DNA of 64,000 nt from Nitrospira sp. CG24E. GTDB lineage: Bacteria > Nitrospirota > Nitrospiria > Nitrospirales > Nitrospiraceae. The DNA lies in NCBI GenBank assembly GCA_002869895.2, contig NEWP02000010.1, forward strand, positions 28,251 through 92,250. The letters run 5' to 3'. Made by a program: the position numbers and the translations under genes. The stretch's first letter is position 1. The number at the start of each line of letters is the position of its first letter. This document shows, piece by piece, positions 37,239-43,898 of the stretch. The notes under the pieces are model-generated. The model did no database searches. It was not told the DNA's origin and was given only the letters and a program-made list of their open reading frames with translations.

Positions 37239-37931
37239 TCAGCAGAGCTCAGCACGTCCTGTAAGTATGGCCTCGAACGCATCACGTTTAGGAAGGTCCT
37301 GAGGAACTTGATACGCAACGCCTTCGTCAGTAGGACATATCTCCTTCATTGCCTGATCCACCCGCACAAAAAACCCTCGCATCACGCGAAGGCGAAAAGG
37401 CTCTCCGCTCAATAAGTGCCGAAGCGCCGCGAGGGAACCCGGAATACGATTCTGCACCTGGCTTAGCAGCTGATTGAGCGTGACGATGCACCAACTCAGC
37501 TCGGCCTCATCGGTATCCCGCCATAAAGAAAAGCGTGACGGGATCTTGCCATACCGTTCTTTGAGTGTGGCGTGCGCGTGTTTCATGAGCGAGCGATAGT
37601 GATCAGCCACTTCACTAGCAGCTTGCTTCTTGTTGGTTCGTGTGCGATCGAGGGTAGCTGCAAGTATGCCGACCATCGTCTGTTGATGATCGAGGGATTG
37701 TCTTCGTGTAGTAACCACGCCCAACAGTTCATCCATACCTGGAGAGGCCGCGTGCAGGCTCTCCCTCCCGTTTCGCAGCTGGCTCGATAGGGATACTTCC
37801 TCGTTGTGCGCCAGTCCAAGCTCATAAAGCCAATGCTGTTCTTGCCGAGCAAGTTCCAGTTCGCGCTGCACCGCTGCCTCGAACCTGTCACAGAATTCAG
37901 CGATCTCTTTCCTGCTATGTGTCGGTTCCAT
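37239..37931 (-). CDS. Unknown coiled-coil protein of the island
   Basis: A 230-residue protein with a good start (TAGGAGGCACC before ATG 37931). It is highly helical and charged (EIAEFCDRFEAAVQRELELA, then VADHYRSLMKHAHATLKERY), with coiled-coil periodicity and a final basic segment. No catalytic or zinc motif is visible. It is the last gene of the minus-strand maintenance cluster, and its position suggests a replication or segregation accessory role, but I cannot name a family. Confidence 0.6.
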   Translation of the reverse strand: MEPTHSRKEIAEFCDRFEAAVQRELELARQEQHWLYELGLAHNEEVSLSSQLRNGRESLHAASPGMDELLGVVTTRRQSLDHQQTMVGILAATLDRTRTNKKQAASEVADHYRSLMKHAHATLKERYGKIPSRFSLWRDTDEAELSWCIVTLNQLLSQVQNRIPGSLAALRHLLSGEPFRLRVMRGFFVRVDQAMKEICPTDEGVAYQVPQDLPKRDAFEAILTGRAELC

Positions 37932-38292
37932 GGTGCCTCCTATTTGTTAAGGGAACTCTGTCGTTGCCATTCCTTCTAAAAATCGTTGACGGATTGTCAC
38001 GCGCCACCACTTCTCGAAAACTACGGCCGTCCCCACCCGAACGGTCACGGGTCCTCCCTGGGGTGAAAACATGCGGGGTGGCTGGCACGCACAAAATCGC
38101 TAGAGCCAGGAAGTTTTTGGTGGTCCTGGGTCCGGGGTCCACCACCAAGCAAGGGGGCGATGAACTATGACGTGTGGGGGACTGACCACCCGCAAACGCC
38201 CCCCCCAAATCCCAACGCAAACCTATGAGGCTTCGTTGTAAAACCTCCACCCCTGGGTTACCCCCCCCACACTCCACCACATTCGGCGTCAT
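37915..38292 (-). CDS. Doubtful overlapping frame in the maintenance cluster
   Basis: The frame starts at ATG 38292 in an ATGA overlap with the stop of the preceding gene and ends at 37915, overlapping the next start by 17 bases. That arrangement argues for a real, coupled gene. Against it, the 125-residue product is rich in Gly, Pro and Arg, has runs encoded by GGGGGG tracts, and resembles no protein I know (VVDPGPRTTKNF, PHVFTPGRTRDRSGG). The DNA contains a GGTGGT … CACCACC inverted repeat near 38118-38150. It could instead be a structured non-coding region such as an origin. Confidence 0.35.
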   Translation of the reverse strand: MTPNVVECGGGNPGVEVLQRSLIGLRWDLGGAFAGGQSPTRHSSSPPCLVVDPGPRTTKNFLALAILCVPATPHVFTPGRTRDRSGGDGRSFREVVARDNPSTIFRRNGNDRVPLTNRRHHGTDT

Positions 38293-38687
38293 GTGAGATC
38301 CCTGATCAGTTCGGTAGACTTCAGTGTTCTCTGATTTTCAAATTGCTTCTTGGATCGCAGCATCACTGCGTTGATCCAGGTGGGTGCGCCTTCATGCAGG
38401 GCCACAACCCAGAAGGTTGTCGTTGGTCCCTCACCCGCCTTGGCCAAAAACTCAGTAATTGCCGGTCCAATAATTGAGCCAGACCGTTCCCAATAAATGG
38501 GGCGAGCAGTGGCACTGGCTGGTTCCAGAACAATGGGGGAAGGCTCAGCCACACGCACTTTCCCTGGAGCCTTATCCAGGAGTCTCCGCCCCTCATCCTG
38601 GGAAAACTGCACGGGGCATCCCGGCCTCAATAAGACTTCCCCAGAGGGCAACTTGACACGCAGGAGAACTAGGCTTTCGATCAACAT
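38289..38687 (-). CDS. Small unknown protein coupled to the primase
   Basis: A 132-residue protein starting at ATG 38687 within the sequence ATGTTGA that also ends the primase gene, a seven-base overlap. The N-terminal half is beta-rich (LVLLRVKLPSGEVLLRPG), followed by the helix DEGRRLLDKAPGKVRV. The C-terminal half contains TTTFWVVALHEGAPTWI. Proteins of this type often follow DUF3631/Toprim primases in mobile elements, in my experience, without a known function. Confidence 0.6.
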   Translation of the reverse strand: MLIESLVLLRVKLPSGEVLLRPGCPVQFSQDEGRRLLDKAPGKVRVAEPSPIVLEPASATARPIYWERSGSIIGPAITEFLAKAGEGPTTTFWVVALHEGAPTWINAVMLRSKKQFENQRTLKSTELIRDLT

Positions 38688-40807
38688 AGGTCGATAGTCT
38701 CCTCACTGCTTAAACTGCTCATGTCGGTAGCGGATGTGGCGGATGTTGTGTTCTCATCCGTAACTGTTGTAACTGGTGTAACCGGTACTATGGGAGAGAG
38801 AGGTAAGGGAGACACACCTAAAGGAGTGTTGGTACTCTCCGATGGCACATATCGACTCCAGGCATCTTGGAGGTCTGTTTGTTCATACCCTTTAAAGACT
38901 GACTCACCACGGCGTACTGGTTTGGGTGCAATACCGTAAGGTTTCAACAGTTTGGAGAGCCGCCGCCCATCAAGCGGTTTCCCTCGTAAATCGCCCCACG
39001 GGCTTTCTTCAAGACTGATCAATTCCTCAAGAATCTCGGTCGTTGCCATTACATCTCGATCTTTGAAAATGGTTTGCAGGTCGGTGAGGAGCTTGACCCC
39101 AAGGCTGCCTTTGTCTCCCATGGTACCGGTTACAAGGGTTACAGCGGTTACACGGGCACGGGCAGGCCAGTCGCCACCGACCGCATCTGCGATCGTTAAG
39201 AGTGCTTCCCAGATATCGGCATTTCGGTCTGTGATGCCAGGTGGCATTTCCGGTGACAGATTGAGGGTTGGTGCAACGTGGGTAGCCCAGGCTGCTAATC
39301 GTTCACGGAGCCGATGGCCTTCGGGACCATTTGTTTTACGACGATACGGCTCAACTTGTTCCGTGGGTGCCCTTCGACGCATTTTGATCACGATGGATCG
39401 GGTGAGGATGGTGTCTGGTAAGTTGCCAAGACCAGCCAGGGCCACAGCACAATACGCCGGGAACTCCTCCAGTTCCACCGCCTTCCCCTTCAATGCACAG
39501 CGGTAGGCAACCGCTCCACGCCGATGCCCTGCATTGATCATGGCTCGGATGTCTTCATGTTCTTTCGCTTTCGGTCCGAAGATGGTATCGATTTCATCAT
39601 ACAGAATGGTGGGTGTGCCCTTCGGATCAGAGATCTTTCGGAATAATGCCGCAGCTGTGGCATTAATACTTTGCATTGGTCGAGGGACCAGCGTTTCGGT
39701 TATTTCCAATGCCCTGGTTTTTCCTGATCCAGGCTCCGGTGATAAAAACGCGATCCTGGGCGTCGATTCCCATTGGTCCATCAAGTGTGTGTGGCAAATC
39801 CAGAGGGTATGCGCCACATGGGCAGCCTCACTGGGATAGCTCACAAACCGACCCAGGAAGTCATACACCTCATCCAGGATCGATCCCTGCTGATCCAGGG
39901 CAGCCTGAATCACTTCCCGCACCGCACAGGGACCACGCTGCACCAGCAGATCATTGAAATCGACTTTCGCGCCGTCAAGTTCTGGAATGGCAATGACCCC
40001 ATTGATAGCCTGTGCTGCCTCTCTCCCCTTCTCCACGCCGGTATTGATCGTTCCATCGGTCCGGACATCATTATCGGCACAGACCACGATCACTGCTGAG
40101 GGGAATTGTTGCCGGTAGTGTTGGGCCACAAGTTTCAAATTCCCCGCATCGAAGGCAATCGCGACAGGAAAGCCGGTAGCTTGATGCAGGCTAGATGCCG
40201 TGGCGTAGCCTTCAGCAATCAGGATGGTAGTGGGTTGCGTGAGATCACCGATGGCAAATGAGCCGCCCTTCTTTTCACCGCCGAACAGATACCGTTTGTC
40301 TTGGCCATCCGGGGGGATGAATTGCAGTGAGGCCAGCGTGTCATTGATATAGATGGGCACGATAAGCTGGTCGTGCTGATCCACACCCAGCCCATGGGAC
40401 TGGACCTGTTTCAGTTGGAGATATGGATGGTCAACTGGTGCGGGAGCAGCGGCATTCCAGATCTGACCGGCCCGTTCTGCTGCCTCCGCATGAAGTCGGG
40501 CTTCGGCCTCTCGGTGGAGTCGCTGCAGCTCAGCCATTCGCTGTTGTGCCGCCCTCCGCTCGGATGTTGTGAGTGGTGTGTCGGATGACCTATCCTTCCA
40601 TGTGTGCTCGATCCCTGTACGAAAATCACCGAACTTTCCAGCAGCCAGACCATCCTCAAAAAAGATGTACCATCCCGCCATGTCCCCTGGATCACTATTG
40701 GTGGCAAAGCGTTGAATTCCCCCGGCAATGATGGTCTCAGGGGGGGTGAGGCCTGCCGCTTCGATAGCCTGCCGAAACTGATCTGCAGCGGAGAGCGTGG
40801 TTGTCAT
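38681..40807 (-). CDS. Toprim primase fused to DUF3631 ATPase
   Basis: A 708-residue replication protein. Residues about 1-130 are a variable N-terminal region. The Toprim nucleotidyl-transfer domain follows, with ILIAEGYATASSLHQATG, AIAFDAGNLK and VIVVCADNDVRTDG supplying the Glu and DxD metal site. Residues about 340-500 are the DUF3631 helicase-like ATPase: Walker A SPEPGSGKTRALEITE, Walker B TILYDEIDTIFG, and ILTRSIVIKMRRR. The C-terminal 60 residues are Ser/Thr-rich. It is comparable in concept to the P4 alpha primase-helicase and would start replication of the excised element. It overlaps both neighbours. Confidence 0.82.
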   Translation of the reverse strand: MTTTLSAADQFRQAIEAAGLTPPETIIAGGIQRFATNSDPGDMAGWYIFFEDGLAAGKFGDFRTGIEHTWKDRSSDTPLTTSERRAAQQRMAELQRLHREAEARLHAEAAERAGQIWNAAAPAPVDHPYLQLKQVQSHGLGVDQHDQLIVPIYINDTLASLQFIPPDGQDKRYLFGGEKKGGSFAIGDLTQPTTILIAEGYATASSLHQATGFPVAIAFDAGNLKLVAQHYRQQFPSAVIVVCADNDVRTDGTINTGVEKGREAAQAINGVIAIPELDGAKVDFNDLLVQRGPCAVREVIQAALDQQGSILDEVYDFLGRFVSYPSEAAHVAHTLWICHTHLMDQWESTPRIAFLSPEPGSGKTRALEITETLVPRPMQSINATAAALFRKISDPKGTPTILYDEIDTIFGPKAKEHEDIRAMINAGHRRGAVAYRCALKGKAVELEEFPAYCAVALAGLGNLPDTILTRSIVIKMRRRAPTEQVEPYRRKTNGPEGHRLRERLAAWATHVAPTLNLSPEMPPGITDRNADIWEALLTIADAVGGDWPARARVTAVTLVTGTMGDKGSLGVKLLTDLQTIFKDRDVMATTEILEELISLEESPWGDLRGKPLDGRRLSKLLKPYGIAPKPVRRGESVFKGYEQTDLQDAWSRYVPSESTNTPLGVSPLPLSPIVPVTPVTTVTDENTTSATSATDMSSLSSEETIDLC

Positions 40808-41094
40808 ACTTCTACCCCCTGCCGAATCCGTACATTGTTTCGAGCTTCCTCAATCGTGCAGCCCTCAAGCCCCTGCAACCAGCGCTCTAGGTCCGTTCGC
40901 AAGAACACAATGCGTCCACCAAGCCGCCGAAATGGAATCAAGTGTCTTGTCACCATTCCACGGATCGCCTTTTCGCTGGTGCCTAAAAATTCTGCTGTGG
41001 TTTTCACATCCATCGCACAGCCGTTGATTCTGCGCGGGCCAACTCCTTGACCACACTTTTTCTTGGGCGGCCCCGTGCGGGAGATGGTAGGCAT
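40804..41094 (-). CDS. AlpA/excisionase-like helix-turn-helix protein
   Basis: A 96-residue protein. The MerR-type winged helix is plain in DVKTTAEFLGTSEKAIRGMV followed by PFRRLGGRIVFLRTDLERWL. This is the layout of AlpA-like excisionases and regulators. ATG 41094 begins three bases after the ribbon-helix-helix gene's stop. An internal ATG at 41013 (MDVKTTAEFL) would give the bare domain. It overlaps the primase start by four bases (ATGA). It probably helps excision or switches transcription of the element. Confidence 0.75.
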   Translation of the reverse strand: MPTISRTGPPKKKCGQGVGPRRINGCAMDVKTTAEFLGTSEKAIRGMVTRHLIPFRRLGGRIVFLRTDLERWLQGLEGCTIEEARNNVRIRQGVEV

Positions 41095-41097
41095 GAC

Positions 41098-41265
41098 TTA
41101 CGGATTCGCCTTTTGGGATTGGATGGTGGCCAGGATGTCCCGCATCCCCCGACGTAAGATTTGCGAGACGGTCAAGTCTTGCTCAACAGCGTAGTTCTTG
41201 AGCTGCTGTTTCTCAGCCTTGGTGAGCAGGAAAACAAACCGGTTATCCCGTCGTGGTCTAGCCAT
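41098..41265 (-). CDS. Small ribbon-helix-helix-type regulator, 55 residues
   Basis: From ATG 41265, with CGGAGGGG at the correct distance, the frame reads MARPRRDNRFVFLLTKAEKQ and ends with the helix VSQILRRGMRDILATIQ. A basic N-terminus, one strand (RFVFLLT), then two helices separated by LTVSQ fits a CopG/MetJ-like DNA-binding dimer. It is the first gene of the minus-strand cluster and lies beside the divergent control region, so autoregulation of that region is likely. It is easily missed because of its size. Confidence 0.7.
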   Translation of the reverse strand: MARPRRDNRFVFLLTKAEKQQLKNYAVEQDLTVSQILRRGMRDILATIQSQKANP

Positions 41266-41289
41266 ATAGTCCCCTCCGCTTGGTTCCAG

Positions 41290-41317
41290 TTGACACTGTA
41301 CTTGGTGTACCTATACA
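41290..41317 (+). promoter_or_regulatory. Sigma-70-like promoter of the integrase operon
   Basis: TTGACA (41290-41295) and TATACA (41312-41317) are separated by 16 bases and point toward the zinc-ribbon and integrase genes. The spacer contains GTAC repeats (TGTACTTGGTGTACC). Confidence 0.6.
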
Positions 41318-41320
41318 ATG

Positions 41321-41350
41321 GGTTTGCGATATATGTAAATATGACAAACC
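41321..41350. promoter_or_regulatory. Candidate operator in the divergent control region
   Basis: GGTTTG (41321-41326) and CAAACC (41345-41350) form an inverted repeat around an AT-rich centre just downstream of the promoter, and TTGCGAT is repeated nearby at 41324 and 41369. The position suits binding by the ribbon-helix-helix or AlpA-like protein. Confidence 0.4.
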
Positions 41351-41412
41351 ATATTTCTACAGCAAACTTGCGATAAAGGCAGAAGTCGCCACTTAACCCA
41401 AACTGAGGAACT

Positions 41413-42102
41413 ATGACGTTAGCCGAAGAGCTTGAGCTTCAGAAGGCGGGGGTACGGATTCAAAATCAAGCCGGGCAATATGGTGGAGCCCGTCCCGCTG
41501 CTCTGGCATGGCTGGTTGCCTTCCTTCAGGATGACCACACAAAATACAGTATGGGTGATTGGACGCTTCGCTGGTGGGAGGTGCTGAAGTTTTGTGGAGA
41601 CGGTGGTCTGCCACCTGAAGAACTTCGCCTGTGCAACTTAACCAGCATCACAGGTCGAGCCGAGGGGCTTTATACCAATATTGCACTCGCTCCTAATGCG
41701 GCAGCTCGGTTCTGGATGTCGAGCCTGAAAAGCTCATCGCTCGCGGGCTTGAAACACTATGTGGCTGGCGGCGCACTTGGCACCGGAGCCCTACCCATGA
41801 ATTTCACGGTGCGGAAAGGGACTCCTGGACTGGCGGCGACCGTGCCGCATTATGATGCGGCGTTCACCTACCAAATGATCAACCTTGTCGCCGAATTTGG
41901 GCCACGCCTGGGGCAATGCCGGTACTGCAAGACCATGTATCTCGCTGGCCGGTCAGACAAAACATATTGCTCCGCTGTATGCCAGGCCATGCAATGGAAG
42001 ATAGACCACCCCAAGACACCGCCAGTCAAACCCAGCAAGCCGACTGTGAAAGGCAGAAAGAAACCGACAGCCAAGAAGGGAGGACGACATGCGAAAAGGT
42101 GA
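41413..42102 (+). CDS. Zinc-ribbon protein preceding the integrase
   Basis: A 229-residue protein with a treble-clef/zinc-ribbon near residues 175-197 (GQCRYCKTMYLAGRSDKTYC, then SAVCQAMQW), the CxxC…CxxxC spacing seen in CGNR-like zinc fingers. A very basic tail follows (VKPSKPTVKGRKKPTAKK), probably for nucleic-acid binding. The first 150 residues are unknown. It overlaps the integrase start by 14 bases, so the two are coupled, and it may assist recombination directionality. Confidence 0.65.
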   Translation: MTLAEELELQKAGVRIQNQAGQYGGARPAALAWLVAFLQDDHTKYSMGDWTLRWWEVLKFCGDGGLPPEELRLCNLTSITGRAEGLYTNIALAPNAAARFWMSSLKSSSLAGLKHYVAGGALGTGALPMNFTVRKGTPGLAATVPHYDAAFTYQMINLVAEFGPRLGQCRYCKTMYLAGRSDKTYCSAVCQAMQWKIDHPKTPPVKPSKPTVKGRKKPTAKKGGRHAKR

Positions 42103-43159
42103 GGGACTGTATCAACGGGGTGGGAAGCATGGAACCTGGTGGCTGGATTGTCGGATCAACGGCACTCGGCATGTGGTCCGGTTAGGCAAGGGCATTTCAC
42201 GATCGGCGGCTGGTGAATTAGCCAGCGTGAAAAGGGCGGCGTTTCTCAAAGGGGAATTAGGCATCAGAAAGAGAAAGGATGTGACCTTCGATGAGGGCCG
42301 CAAGAAGTTTGAGGCATGGGCCGATGCGAACAAGAAGCCAGGGACTGCACGGGCCTATAAGGAATGTTTACGGCGGCTTGCGGAATCATTCAGCGGCAAA
42401 CGGTTGAGTCAGATTTCTGCGTTTCATGTTGAAGCACATAAGCAGCTCCGCATCAAGGCCAATGCGCGAGTCCGAGCCAATCGTGAGTTGGCAACATTGA
42501 AGCGGCTGTTCAACCTGTGTCTGGAGTGGAAGCTGTTTGAAGGCACCAATCCGGTGACAGCGGTGAAGTTGACCAAAGAGCCGCGCCAACGTCTCCGGTT
42601 TCTCGAACCGGAGGAGGAGGCCCGATTGTTGGCCCAGTGTGCGGAGCCCTTACGGTCTCTGGTGCTGATGGGGACCAACTGCGGCTTACGGCTCAAGAGT
42701 GAGGCGCTAACCCTGCGGTGGGTTGATATCGATCTCCCAAGGAAAAGGCTCACCGTCAGTGCCGCCTATGCCAAGGCCGGCAGCAGTCGGACTGTCCCGA
42801 TGAATTCAACCGTGGTGACGACATTGAGCCAACTGCCCAGACGCAGTGAATTTGTCTTTACCAAACCCAACGGAAAACCGTATCATGCCGTCCGAGGGTT
42901 TCGGGAAGCATGCCAACGAGTCGGTCTCAAGGGTGTCACGGTGCACACAACTCGGCATACTTTCGCAACGAGACTGGTGGAGAATGGCGTGGATCTCAGA
43001 ACCGTGCAGGAGTTGGGTGGCTGGGCTACCTTGTCATTGATCCAGCGCTATGCCCATGTTGCCCCCACTCGGAAGGCCGAAGCCGTGGAAGGACTGGTGA
43101 AACATTTCACAACGCTTTTCACAACACCGGAAAAACAGGCTATGGGGAATACCGCATAA
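42089..43159 (+). CDS. int: Tyrosine recombinase (integrase)
   Basis: A 356-residue site-specific recombinase. The N-terminal part has a SAM-like core-binding domain (RAYKECLRRLAESFSGKRLS). The catalytic residues are in order: Arg201 in NCGLRLKSEALTL, His286-x-x-Arg289 in VHTTRHTFATRLVENG, and the nucleophile Tyr321 in IQRYAHVAPTRKAE. Its stop lies 19 bases before the tRNA-Ser, so it reads into its own attachment site. The last codons contain the 24-bp repeat shared with the left end. Confidence 0.93.
   Translation: MRKGEGLYQRGGKHGTWWLDCRINGTRHVVRLGKGISRSAAGELASVKRAAFLKGELGIRKRKDVTFDEGRKKFEAWADANKKPGTARAYKECLRRLAESFSGKRLSQISAFHVEAHKQLRIKANARVRANRELATLKRLFNLCLEWKLFEGTNPVTAVKLTKEPRQRLRFLEPEEEARLLAQCAEPLRSLVLMGTNCGLRLKSEALTLRWVDIDLPRKRLTVSAAYAKAGSSRTVPMNSTVVTTLSQLPRRSEFVFTKPNGKPYHAVRGFREACQRVGLKGVTVHTTRHTFATRLVENGVDLRTVQELGGWATLSLIQRYAHVAPTRKAEAVEGLVKHFTTLFTTPEKQAMGNTA
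43104..43127. repeat. Inner end repeat, right copy (candidate integrase arm sites)
   Basis: Identical over 24 bases to 28081-28104, and embedded in the integrase C-terminal codons (HFTTLFTTP). The shared tandem TTTCACAAC units suggest binding sites for the integrase near both attachment ends. Confidence 0.6.
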
Positions 43160-43178
43160 GTCATTGATAAGATTTAGT

Positions 43179-43265
43179 GGAGGGGTGACGGAGTGGCCGA
43201 ACGTGCCAGTCTTGAAAACTGGAGACCTCGCAAGGGGTCCGCGAGTTCAAATCTCGCCCCCTCCG
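43179..43265 (+). tRNA. tRNA-Ser, anticodon TGA
   Basis: A complete class II tRNA. The acceptor GGAGGGG (43179-43185) pairs with CCCCTCC (43258-43264), the anticodon arm is CCAGT CTTGAAA ACTGG with TGA, there is a long variable arm (GACCTCGCAAGGGGTC), and the T arm contains GTTCAAATC. CCA is encoded at 43266-43268. It is the integration site of the island, and its first 41 bases are duplicated at 27923. Confidence 0.96.
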
Positions 43266-43295
43266 CCAACGATACGAGCGTGGTTATTCCTCAGT

Positions 43296-43430
43296 ATGCT
43301 GAATGGCCTGCAGGCTGTTCAAAAAGGCCGTCCAGCAAGGCCGCAGCGAGTGAAGACCGGAGGCGTACCCTCTGGGGTACGTTGAGGATTTCGATGAGCC
43401 GAGAACGAAGCTGGCAGACTTTTTCAGCAT
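43296..43430. repeat. Long palindromic intergenic element
   Basis: It begins ATGCTGAATGGCC and ends TTTTTCAGCAT, so the outer arms pair (ATGCTGAA / TTCAGCAT), as do AAAAAGGCC-GTCCAGC with GCTGGCAGACTTTTT. The centre is the short palindrome CGTACC CCAGA GGGTACG (read on the minus strand). Partial matches to its arm (AACAGCCTGC) occur near 14566 and, more loosely, near 51310. I associate such elements with Nitrospira intergenic regions, but the name and mobility mechanism are unknown to me. Confidence 0.7.
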
Positions 43431-43434
43431 CCTG

Positions 43435-43800
43435 TTAATACGGCATCTCCTCGTCATCTAACCCGACATGGTGTCCGAGTTCATGGACAACCGTATCGCG
43501 CACCTCCTGCATGACTTCGGCCTTCGTCCGGCAGAGACGCAGGATGGGACCTCGATAGATGGAGATTCGGGCCGGCAATTGACCGGCAGGCTGGAAGAAA
43601 GACGTTTCGTCGGTGGGAACACCTTGATACAGGCCCAACAGGTCGTCTTCCGATTCCAACTCAAGGTCCCGCAAGACCTCAGCTGAAGGTTCCTCTTCGA
43701 CCACAATCGAGACGTCATTGGCGAGCGCCGCAAAGCGAGCCGGCAGCCCGGCGAGTGCCTGGTGAATCCAGGCCTCGAACTCTTCCGGCGAGACAGTCAT
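43435..43800 (-). CDS. Metallopeptidase-family protein (zincin, minimal)
   Basis: A 121-residue protein with the zincin motif near its C-terminus: TVVHELGHHVGLDDEEMPY contains HExxH and a following Asp/Glu, as in the small DUF1025-like metallopeptidase family. It opens with SPEEFEAWIHQALAGLP and contains ISIYRGPILRLC, both typical of that family. No signal peptide is present, so it is cytoplasmic. The substrate is unknown. It lies between the palindrome and addA. Confidence 0.85.
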   Translation of the reverse strand: MTVSPEEFEAWIHQALAGLPARFAALANDVSIVVEEEPSAEVLRDLELESEDDLLGLYQGVPTDETSFFQPAGQLPARISIYRGPILRLCRTKAEVMQEVRDTVVHELGHHVGLDDEEMPY

Positions 43801-43802
43801 TG

Positions 43803-43897
43803 GACGTGTATCTGGTTTATTTGGTTGATTTGGTTCATCAGATTAGATTCGTTCAACCAAACAAACGAGACAAACCAAACAAACCAACTAACGGCCT
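43803..43897. repeat. Internally repetitive palindrome between zincin gene and addA
   Basis: The left arm is built from TTGGTT/TTTGG units (TTATTTGGTTGATTTGGTT), and the right arm from their complements (CAACCAAACAAACG, CAAACCAAACAAACC). It exactly fills the gap between the start of the zincin gene and the stop of addA. Confidence 0.65.
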
Positions 43898-43898
43898 G

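Larger units (their letters stand above)
27923..43178. mobile_element. Integrative element at tRNA-Ser, about 15.3 kb
   Basis: The element is bounded by the 41-bp tRNA-Ser 5'-half repeat on the left and the intact tRNA-Ser on the right, with a tyrosine integrase ending 19 bases before the tRNA. It also has matching 24-bp internal repeats near both ends. The genes divide into a cargo half (28.3-37.1 kb, visibly more AT-rich) encoding several nucleases and a giant helicase, and a maintenance half (37.2-43.2 kb) with primase-ATPase, AlpA-like HTH, ribbon-helix-helix, zinc-ribbon and integrase genes. No structural phage, packaging or conjugation gene is seen. The integrase points toward the tRNA and the duplicated part is the 5' half, the reverse of the common 3'-end arrangement. 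Confidence 0.88.

Noticed and set aside
28081..43127. The left 24-bp repeat as the remnant of a second integrase gene.
   Set aside because: Identity with the integrase 3' end stops abruptly at 24 bases on both sides, so a shared binding site is simpler than a decayed gene copy.
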